The notes under the pieces were generated by a model, which searched no databases, was not told the origin of the DNA, and saw only the letters and a list, made by a program, of their open reading frames with translations. The position numbers and the translations under genes were made by a program. Of a stretch of 64,000 bases of DNA, positions 55,559 through 64,000 are shown in pieces; positions within the stretch are counted from its first letter, which is position 1, and the number at the start of each line of letters is the position of its first letter. This DNA is from Eurosta solidaginis (lineage: Eukaryota; Arthropoda; Insecta; Diptera; Tephritidae), in the NCBI RefSeq assembly GCF_040869045.1, contig NC_090319.1:373937601-374001600 (forward strand), given 5' to 3'.

Positions 55559-56494
55559 TCTTAATATATAAAAAACACGTGTCACAACATTTTTGGGCGC
55601 GATGGACTCCTAAAGTACTGAACCGATTTTGAATTTGTTTTGCACCCCCTGTGTAGTTTGATCTACCTTGAGAGATAGGATAGGTTGTATCTCAGTTTAT
55701 ATTCGCAATATTATTTTATTGGAAATTTTTTTATTTGTTTATAGGTAATAATAAAATGTTACGTATACGCAGTGGCACTCATATTTTCAGGTGGTGCGGT
55801 TATACTTCCGTGTAATTGCTTGGTGTTTAATTAAGCAACCTGCTTATCAATAAAAAATATTATAGCGAATGATATCCAGTATAGCACATCACCAGGCCCG
55901 CCGCGTGGGGGGGGGTGTGGGGTTTCTGAGGGGGCCCGCGATTTAGAGGTACTATGGCATTTTTTTTTTAATTCAGGAAAGTCTTTAGTTGTGTAGAGGG
56001 TAATTTTCATACCCCTGGGTGACTAGGGTCTCGAGATATAGGTCAAAACGTGGGCCAGTGAATGCCTAGACAGTGTTTATACAATATGGATATCAAATGA
56101 AAGCTGTTTATGAGTGCTTTAGTACAGAGTAATATATTATCCAGAGACGGACTGGGACTGGGTTTAGGACTACGACTGGGACTGGGAATGAGGATCGGAG
56201 TGGGACTGGGACTGGGACTGGAATAAAATACATAACACCCTCTGGGACAGGCAATAAGGGATGCAGAAGAATGAGAAGAAATTGAGAGAAGAGAAAAGAG
56301 AGAAGGAGATTGAGAAAGAGATAGAATGAGACGAAGATGGAGATAGATGAAGCGAAAAAGACGGAGGGAGGAGTGAATAAAAGGATTAGGAAAAAGTGAA
56401 GAGGGGGGAGGGCAGAGACAGACAGAAAAAGCTTATTAAAATGTATGCAGATAGGCCAAATTTAGGGCAGGACAAGGTCTGCCGGGTCTTTTAG
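55559..56494 (+). mobile_element. Non-autonomous Helitron, copy 1
   Basis: Starts A|TCTTAATATATAAAAAACAC followed by GTGTCAC and GGACTCCTAAAGTACTGAAC, the typical 5' end of arthropod Helitrons, and ends GACAAGGTCTGCCGGGTCTT then TTAG|T, close to the CTRR rule. No target duplication is expected. The interior has a (GGGACT)n minisatellite at 56143-56222 and a purine-only-like block at 56258-56430. Confidence 0.72.
56258..56430. repeat. Purine-rich tract inside Helitron copy 1
   Basis: About 170 bases almost entirely A and G on the plus strand. The matching position in Helitron copy 2 (near 59165-59200) lacks about 150 of these bases. Confidence 0.75.
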
Positions 56495-57163
56495 TGTAAG
56501 ATAAAATCTCACCCTAAATCAGATTTCCTTCAATGTAAATACATATTGAATTACAATGTGTATGTGGAAAAACTTTTTTGAATTAACTGCAAGTTAACAA
56601 CCTTTTACGTAAAAAATGTGTAAGTCATTTGAAAATAATTGTTACCCCTTCTTTACTATGTATGAATTGTTGTTCATTTTTTCCCAAGCACTTCGCCATC
56701 TTTAATGACTTGGGACTTCTATACTAATATCTGAAGACATATACTTATATATTAAATATGTAATCGCACACGTTGCGAAACTCAGAAATTGATAAATTAT
56801 CATAATCATGACTTTAGTGTACAATGTCCTCTTGAAAAATTGAATATAATTTACATGCATGAACAAGTTAATTAAATGTATGTACTACTAGATATATGAG
56901 TTCTAATATGGAAAATTTTATATATGTATGTAAGTACATACCTACCAAAATAATTAACAAGTCTACACACACTTACGAGCTGTTATATTAACCGTATCGT
57001 TTAATGGCTGCCCTAAAAAATTCGCATGAAATGCTGTAGCTGACTAACGCTGGAAGGTGATACAGAGAGAGAAAAAGTCGAATTAAGCCAAGCGTGATGC
57101 TTCATTAAAAATTTACGCATAAGCGAGTCCTGGAGGCACACGGGATGTGCCTGTAGGTATGTA

Positions 57164-57817
57164 CAGTTGCGAGCACGAAAATAGCAGTGGCAATGTTTAC
57201 CAAATTTCGTCATTAAAATTATATTTTTTTCGATAATTTATGTGAAAACTTTGTAAGCCAATCTCAAATTTGAAAGTTCGAATGAAAATTTCGAACCTTT
57301 TTATTTTCAGAATTTTCTTGATTATGCAGATTTTTTTCCCAATTAGTTTTAGTCTCACAAAGTTCGAACTTTTACGAAAACTTTGAACTTTTTACCTGCA
57401 ATTTTTGGAATTTGATGCTTTTGTAGCCCAATCAGTTTTAGTTTAACGGATTTCAAATGACAGGTTTATCAAAACACGCACTGCTGTTTTTCAAAAATTC
57501 TTTAGAAACGTATAGACTTCCTTTAAATAAATAAAAAATAAAGGTATTTGGGGAAAACCTTAAACATCCGCCAGTAAAAAAAATTGTCAAAACTCAATGC
57601 GAAGTTTAAAGAGGCCTGTACTTAGTCAGACTTATTTATTGGGCAAAAAACTGCATACTCAAATAACTTTTGATGACTCTAAATAAAAATTCGAAATTTG
57701 TTTATGAAATATTTTGGGTCACAAAATTCATGGAAGTTTAATCTTGAATTATCGAATATTAAAAAAAAAAATTTAAATGGAGAAAAATTGCCATTGCTAT
57801 TTTCGTGCTCGCCGCTG
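57164..57817. mobile_element. Tc1/mariner-type TIR element (654 bp)
   Basis: Left end CAGTTGCGAGCACGAAAATA (after TA) is matched by the complement of the right end, TATTTTCGTGCTCGCCGCTG. The TIR is about 30 bp with two or three mismatches. The left TA is intact; the right target base pair is mutated. No transposase. Confidence 0.7.
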
Positions 57818-57936
57818 TGGGTCGTATGTACCAAGTAGCTTGCAAAATCCCTTATTTTAGTTTGTGTAAAGTATTCGACTACCATAAAAATATCTCAGAA
57901 ACATTGAAAGGTACGTCAGCTGTGTTTCTGCATGTA

Positions 57937-58301
57937 AAAAAAAAAAATAAATAAATTTAAGGCGCGATAACCTCCGAAGAGATCTAAGGCCGAGCTTCTC
58001 TTCCAATTTGCGTCGTGCTCCTCTTGATTTTCCCTACAAATCGGCCGGACGAGACCTCCATGTTTTATGCCGACTCCGAATGGCATCTGCCTTGCAGATG
58101 AGTTTTCACTGAGAGCTTTTCATGGCAGCAATACACCCAGAGCGCTTGCCAAACACTGCCCAGGGGCGACCCCGGTTAGAAAAATTTTTTTCTAATTGAA
58201 AAACCGTATTTCTAAAATTTTGATGTTGCTTTGCCCGGGGTATGAACCCAGGGCATACGGTGTGGTAGGCGGAGCACGCTACCATCCACCACGGTGGCCG
58301 C
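57937..58301 (-). mobile_element. Complete tRNA-derived SINE (365 bp)
   Basis: On the minus strand: A-box-like GTGGTGGATGGTAGCG, B-box-like GGGTTCATACCCC, then GGGCAAAGCAACATCAAAAT, a body with GCCATGAAAAGCTCTCAGTG and GGAAGAGAAGCTCGGCC, and a T-rich 3' tail. Exact 9-bp duplication CTGCATGTA (57928-57936 and 58302-58310). This is the reference copy for the pieces at 14.2, 24.7 and 31.5 kb. Confidence 0.88.
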
Positions 58302-59090
58302 CTGCATGTACTTCCCTTAAATTTTTAGCTGTAGTTAATGGACCATTTTATTCCACAACTGGCACTAATTCACGCGCTACTTAATTTAGCTAAACGCCAT
58401 TTGCAAAGTTGGATTTTATATGTGAAAGCTATGCGTTAAGAATTAAGTTTAAGACAAAACTTTGCACCTAGTTTCAAGCTAAGTGGTTGCTTGGATGAAA
58501 TATTTATATCAGAACTATGTGCTTCTTTTTTCTAGGTAAGAGTTTAACCACTGTGGCTGTGGCTGACGGCTCTAGGTTCAAAGCCTGGGAAAAGTAAAAA
58601 TAGTTTAGAAAAGTAGGATCACCCCTCGGCAGTAATTGTGCAAGCACTTCATGTATATTTCTGCATTAAAATGCTTCTCGGCAAAAATTCCTCTGCTCTA
58701 GAGAGCTACTATTATTTCTTGCATAATGATCTTGTGAAACGAAATGAAAACCTATCGGTACTGTCTATTTCAGACCTATTTTTGCGTTGGAAGTTAATCA
58801 CGTACACACTTCTACATTTCGTTAGTTATTAGTAGACTCTGCTGATCCTGCACTACTTCTTCTCCCTCGGGTTCTTGCTATTTCCCTAATCTAATTTTCT
58901 CACTTAGTCCTCCTAAACTTTCCAGTTCTGGTTCCGCTTTTATTTTGATCTTAATTTTCATTCCAAAACCACTTTCTTTCTGCCTCATCTTCTTATATGA
59001 ATTTATTATTTTATCTTTACTTTCAGTTTCAATTCCATTTTGAAATTCAATTAAAATTCTTTTTTTTTTTGTTCAACATTTATATTCCTA

Positions 59091-60080
59091 CTAGAAGACC
59101 CGGCAGATCTTGTCCTGCCCTAAATTTGGCCAATCTGCGTACATTTTAATAAGCTTTTTCCGTCTGATTCTACACTCCCCCTTATTGCCTGTCCCAGAGG
59201 GTGGTATGTATTTTGTTCCAGTCCCAATCCCAGTCCCACTCCGAGTCTCGGTCCCAGTTCTAGTCCTAATCCCGGTCTCAGTCCGTATCTGGATAATATA
59301 TTACTCTGTGCTAAAGCACTCATCAACAGCTTTCATTTGATGTCCGTATCCTATAAACACATTCTATGGGTACTCGGGTCCACGTTTCGGCCTATATCTC
59401 GAGACCCTGTACGTCGATCGCAACCAAACCTATGTAGTAACCACCGCGTGAGGTTTACGTAACTTGCGTGAAAATTTGAACAAAATCGACCCACGCATCA
59501 CTTCAAACACCGACGACCAACTAACACACATTTTAGCCTTTCTTTTTATATATATAGACTTTTATTTTTCACACTTCACTATAATATTAAAACAAAATGC
59601 AGATTTTCGGCTTGAAAATTGCACATGGAACAATAAAGACTCTCCTGAATTAAAAAAAAAAATGCCATAGCACCTCTAAATCACGGGCCCCCTCAGAAAC
59701 CCCAGGCCCGGGGCTAATCCCCTCCAAGTTCTCGGCGGGCCTGGTGATGTGCTATACTTGATATCATTCGCTATAATATTTTTTATTGATAAGCACATTG
59801 TTTAATTAAAAACCAACCAATTACACGGAAGTATATCCGCACCCCTGAAAATGTGAGTGCCGGTGCGTATACGTAACACTTTATTATTACGTATAAACAA
59901 ATAAAAAAAAAATTGCAATAAAATAATTTTGCGACTATAAACTGAGATATAACCTATCCTGTATTTCAAGTTAGATCAAACTACATACGGGGTGTAAAAC
60001 AAATCCAAAATCGGTTCAGTAGTTTAGGAGTCCATTGGTCCCAAACATAGTGACACGTGATTTTTATATATTCCTATAGA
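59091..60080 (-). mobile_element. Non-autonomous Helitron, copy 2
   Basis: Minus-strand copy with the 3' end GACAAGATCTGCCGGGTCTT then CTAG|T, and a 5' side AATATATAAAAATCACGTGT followed by CAC. It shares the whole order with copy 1, including the GGGACT minisatellite (59215-59285). The 5' terminus is uncertain by about 10 bases. Confidence 0.72.
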
Positions 60081-60222
60081 AATATTTACTCTATTTTAAT
60101 TTTAGTTTAAATCTAAATAATTTCAACTTCAATTTAAATTTAAATTACAATTCTATTCCTATTCCTATTTCAATTTTAATTCTAGATATATTTTTACACC
60201 TTTCATGAAAAGGATACGATAC

Positions 60223-61441
60223 TGTTGCGAGTATTAGCAGTTTCGATACGTCACTATGCCACTAGTAATAAATTCTGGACAACATTAAAAGCAAGGCATA
60301 TACACACATATACATAGAAAGCAACAGATAATATTGCACGTATACAGCAATAAAGAGCTTATAAGAAATTACGTAAACTAAATATATACATGTATATACG
60401 GTTACTCACAAAAGTAAGTACACACTTGGTGTATGCTGAAAAAACTCAAATGCTTACAGCTTAATTGATAATTTTCGTCTAAAATAGCGCAAATTCCCTA
60501 ACAGAAACCAGATTCAAAAAAATGTCAAAGGTTATTCAAAGGTAAAAAGAATTAATCAAAAGTTCAAAAATGACCATCAAAATTTTCAAACCTTTTTTCA
60601 GAATTTCTAGAAAATTTTTGAGTATGCAGTTATGTAGTCCAATAAATTTTAGTATAATAATGTGCAATTTAGAAATAGCTCAACATTTTTCCTGAATTTT
60701 CAGAATTTTTTTCGGCGAGGGTGTTGGGCAATTTCCCACATACATCGCATGGACAAAGACGCATTTTGAATGTGCGAAATTGCTCAACACCCTCGCCGAA
60801 AACAATTCTAAAAATTCAGGAAAAATGTTGAGCTATTGCTAGCTAGCACATTATTATACTAAAATTTATTGGACTACAAAACTGCATACCCAAAAATTTT
60901 CTAGAAATTCTAAAAAAAGATTTGAAAATTTTGATGGTCATTTTTGAAATTTTGATTAATTCTCCTTACCTTTGAATAACCTTTGACATTTTTTTGAATG
61001 TGGTTTCGTTAGGGAATTTGCGATATTTTAGATGAAAATTATAAATTAAGCTGTGAGCCACTGCATTTGAGTTTTTTTTCAGCATAAACCCAGTGTGTAC
61101 TTACTTTTGTGAGTAACTGTATGTAGCCAAAGTCCATATGAGATACAGAAATGAGAAAGAAATAAGCAACTTTTCGAGATGGCTGTTTGCGGAAAGTCTA
61201 TATCTTGGAGAAATATGTGAACGAGCCCAACTGGGGGTATAAAAGCAGAGCAGGCAAAGTGATAGTCAATCAGTTTGTTTTGAAATAGTTGTAAGTGAAG
61301 TACGCGAGTAATTAAATTGTAAATTACTACTACCATAGTAGTTTTGTTAATGAAGCACATTTTGCTACACTGAATATTTGAGTTATATATTTGGCAGTTT
61401 AGCGGTTCTAATGATAACAGAAAGTGCAGAATAGTCCGGCA
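60223..61441 (+). mobile_element. LTR of the second family, split by a TIR element
   Basis: TGTTGCGAGTATTAGC at the start, AATAGTCCGGCA at the end. Without the 723 bases of insert plus TA it is about 496 bp. TATAAAAG at 61238 and TCAGT at 61270 mark the promoter, and TAGTTTTGTTAATGAAGCAC marks the R/U5 side. Confidence 0.7.
60399..61119. mobile_element. Palindromic Tc1-type element nested in the LTR (721 bp)
   Basis: TA on both sides (60397-60398, 61120-61121). The ends CGGTTACTCACAAAAGTAAG and (reverse complement) CAGTTACTCACAAAAGTAAG extend inward as arms of about 340 bp, with a centre near 60755-60765 (GCATGGACAAAGACGCATTT). The whole element can fold on itself. No transposase. Confidence 0.85.
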
Positions 61442-61444
61442 TTT

Positions 61445-62660
61445 TCCTCGAAAATTCTGTCTGATTGAACTCAATCCTTCAAGAAATATTTTGATGGAAT
61501 TTGAATTTGAATAATTGAATGTATCTCTCACACATCCGGTTAGTCGGATGCATACATATATATCCCACATTGTTGTTAAAAAAAATCAAGATCAGTCATA
61601 TATAAAATCTACATCCCACACAACTGATTGTCCAGTTTATATGCATTTTATTAGATTAGTAGAATGTGTAAGGTCTACGGCACAGCCGAAACTACTATCG
61701 TACTTTCTTGTTATTTCTACTTCTATTTCTATTTTAGTCTGAATACGCTTTACGCTAATATATGCTTTTACGGTAATGCTAATAAACCATTACGCAATTA
61801 CGCTACTAGTTATTCTGAAATATCTATGTTTGTAGTTGTAGATATGCCATGCATGCTTTTCACACTGAACGTGCTCATTTGTTCTAGAACCCGTTTTTTA
61901 CTGGGCTTTATTTTGAAGTATATAAAAGAAATCTACTTACATTATGAAAGAAGTCTGTTGCATTCAAAACAGCTCCTACAACCTCAAACTGACCTTTTTA
62001 AAAGAATTGATATTTAAAGCATATCCACGTACAGTTTGACGGATTCATCTACTTAATTTACTAATACTTTTAAGTAACTCAACAGAATCCTCGCTTATCT
62101 TTCACAGAATTAACATAGATACAAATGCAAAGTTTTAAAAGCTAACGTCAATTTAAATTCAACTCATGATTTTGTCCGTCAGCAATGGCACAAATCCTCG
62201 AAAGGATCTGAGATTAAATAACAAACGAGGCCAACGCGTAGCTGTGATAAGTTTACAAGCTAAATAGTAAGCTTGTGATTTGTAAAAAAGGATGTCATTT
62301 AAAAATGCTGACCAGCAGAGAAGGGACAGCATAAGAAAGAATGTATATAAATGAACTTGTCGCAAGCTTAATGAAGTAATAGAATTAAAGGGAGTCATAA
62401 AATGAAATCTTTGAAACGAAGGAAAAGCATGTAGAGTATGAAAAGATTTGCACATACACACACGGATAAAGTAGTTTTTTATGTACATAAATAGAATGAA
62501 AAAGCTCATCAACACAATTCATTTGGTTCTGAATGCAATAAGCGATAGGGAAATCAAGATTTTTATGAAGAGATGAAACAAACTGAGTTATTTATAAAAA
62601 TAGTCCCTGTTGACTGATGTTGTTTTTCAATATAAAAGTACTTGCTCTTTGCAAAGTTAG
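61445..62660. other. No recognisable gene or repeat
   Basis: AT-rich, with short frames only (61664-62017 plus and 62159-62515 minus). Neither shows a domain I recognise. Confidence 0.4.
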
Positions 62661-62664
62661 AATT

Positions 62665-62985
62665 AATTTGAAAATGTGCAAGTTAGAAATAGCTCAACAT
62701 TTTTCCTGAATTTTCAGAATTTTTTTCGGCGAAGGTGTTGAGCAATTTCCCACATTCAAAATGCATCTTTGTCCATGCGATGTAGTTTTCAGAATTTTTT
62801 CGGCGAGGGTGTTGAGCAATTTCCCACATTCAAAATGCATCTTTGTCCATGCGATGTATGTGGGAAATTGCTCAACACCCTCGCCGAAAAAAATTCTGAA
62901 AATTCAGGAAAAATGTTGAGATATTTCTAAATTGCACATTATTATACTAAAATTTATTGGACTACATAACTGCATACTCAAAAAT
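62665..62985. mobile_element. Partial copy of the palindromic Tc1-type element
   Basis: Shares TAGCTCAACATTTTTCCTGA, CGGCGAGGGTGTTGAGCAAT and TTGGACTACATAACTGCATA with 60399-61119. It has an extra tandem duplication of about 83 bp (62727-62892), and both outer ends are lost. Confidence 0.75.
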
Positions 62986-64000
62986 GTCTAAGTTCGGGGT
63001 TAACCGCACATTTCATACTTAGCTGAGAGCTCTATTGCATTGTTTACTAAGTTTAAGTTGCTGCTTCCTCAAAATGGGGTGGTTTTACTTTTTTTTCTAA
63101 AAAAAATTTAGATTATTTCATTTTCTTGTTGTTGTTGTTGTTGTAGCTATAAAACACCTCCAGAAGGTTTTTGAGGGGAAATCCCAGCCATATCGGGGAG
63201 GATTTAATGTGAACGTACTGAACTTTCTAGGTCATACGGCCACCATCCAAGTTCTATAAGGAACATGGGGTCGCCAGAGCCTCGCCTGCTAAAGACACGA
63301 AAATCGTCACGGTTAGGTAAGGTTGCCAATTGGGTTGAAGAGGATATAAACTGCACTGGCATCCTTTTCAAAGGGTTGCGGTACACAATACCTCGAATCA
63401 GTTTCGTATTTTAGTCGCCTCTTACGACAGACATGCCTGCTGCAGGTATATTCTAAGCCGCGTAACCCTTCGAGGCCATTTTCTTGTTATAAATGCACTT
63501 TTGAAGTAATTTAGGATTGAGCACCGGTTTCTTTTCGCAAAAGCTCTGTCGTATTACATTCGGTTCCCTTAAATATCCTTTTAAATGTCATTCATATAAA
63601 AGTGGGCGTGACCCTTTACCGATTACGTAAATTTATTCCTCACTCATGACAAAATTTAGCAGTTTCCCGGGCTTTATGATGACAACTTTAACCGTGATTT
63701 ATGACACATAATATTTGCAAACATTTTTTTTCAGAATTGGGCGGTACCCGCCCCTTTTTTTATGTTGTTAGGTTAGTTTTTTTTTCATTTCATCCCACAC
63801 ATGAAATCTGGTTATTGAGTGATTATTATTTGCTGATAAATTATCTTTTTGTGTTTTATATATATGAAAAGTGGGCGTGGTTATAGTCCGGTGTCGCTCA
63901 TTTTTGAAAAGAATGGGATATGAATGCACGTACATTTCTATATCTCAAAATTTGCTCAATTTATCCTGTTAAAAGATGGACGGGCGCATTTTTTTTTCAC
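62986..64000 (+). mobile_element. Long repeat element, third copy, cut by the window end
   Basis: Starts GTCTAAGTTCGGGGTTAACC and contains AAAAGTGGGCGTGACCCTTT, AAAAGTGGGCGTGGTTATAG and the beginning of the CGGAC-like run. A retroposon at 63131-63476 interrupts it. Confidence 0.65.
63131..63476 (-). mobile_element. (CAA)n-tailed retroposon with 12-bp target duplication (346 bp)
   Basis: On the minus strand it starts GCCTCGAAGGGTTACGCGGC, passes CTGTCGTAAGAGGCGACTAA and ends TAGCTACAACAACAACAACA. CATTTTCTTGTT flanks both sides (63119-63130, 63477-63488). It has no coding capacity and no clear tRNA-type promoter, so it may be a 5'-truncated LINE 3' end or a SINE using LINE machinery. Confidence 0.8.

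Noticed and set aside
59110..59340. Pro/Val-repeat frame and its minus-strand Gly/Leu partner
   Set aside because: Both come from the GGGACT minisatellite inside the Helitron.
61664..62515. Two frames of about 118 codons on opposite strands
   Set aside because: Low-complexity hydrophobic translations, no domain, no start context and no conserved partner in the window.

Overview
The window looks like nuclear DNA of a higher dipteran, most likely a tephritid fruit fly (inference). The one host gene is a close relative of Drosophila Pde6, and the rest is AT-rich DNA packed with insect-type LINE, SINE, solo-LTR, Helitron and MITE copies. There are no bacterial operons, CRISPR arrays or confident tRNA or rRNA genes.

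Positions 2416-27470, minus strand: Pde6, a cGMP-type cyclic nucleotide phosphodiesterase with two GAF domains, an HD-type catalytic domain and a C-terminal prenylation motif. I joined 13 coding exons by GT/AG sites and reading phase. They give one uninterrupted 1,212-residue protein with an in-frame stop just upstream of the start codon. The first coding exon is separated from the second by a 15.8 kb intron that holds LTR, LINE, SINE, DNA-transposon and simple-repeat insertions. The other introns are short, except intron 3 (1.9 kb) and intron 7 (2.1 kb), which also carry transposon remnants.

Positions 1-2400 (3' flank of Pde6): (TTTTA)n-like low-complexity DNA with a nearly perfect 341-bp fold-back element inserted at 1081-1835 between 14-bp direct repeats.

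Positions 27.5-64 kb (5' side of Pde6): I recognise no host gene. In order there are a solo LTR (28.7 kb), degenerate direct repeats (29.2-30.5 kb), a truncated SINE, a GGTTAC/GGTTAT hexamer field (31.7-32.2 kb), a long repeat carrying an internal satellite-like array (32.6-35.45 kb), LTR and retroposon pieces (36-40.9 kb), a LINE scrap and a second hexamer field (42-43 kb), a PBS-like repeated motif (44.2-45.1 kb), a LINE inserted into an ACCGGTTACTTTTT array (46.5-50.05 kb), a second long repeat with a second fold-back element nested in it (50.4-52.7 kb), an RNase H-type LINE remnant (53.2-54.5 kb), two Helitrons in opposite orientation around a SINE and a TIR element (55.6-60.1 kb), an LTR split by a palindromic TIR element (60.2-61.4 kb), and a third long repeat cut by a (CAA)n-tailed retroposon and by the window end.

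The item I find most novel is the fold-back family at 1.1 kb and 51.1 kb. It combines tRNA-like promoter motifs, long inverted arms, A-rich 3' tails and 14-bp target duplications, a mixture of SINE and fold-back traits.
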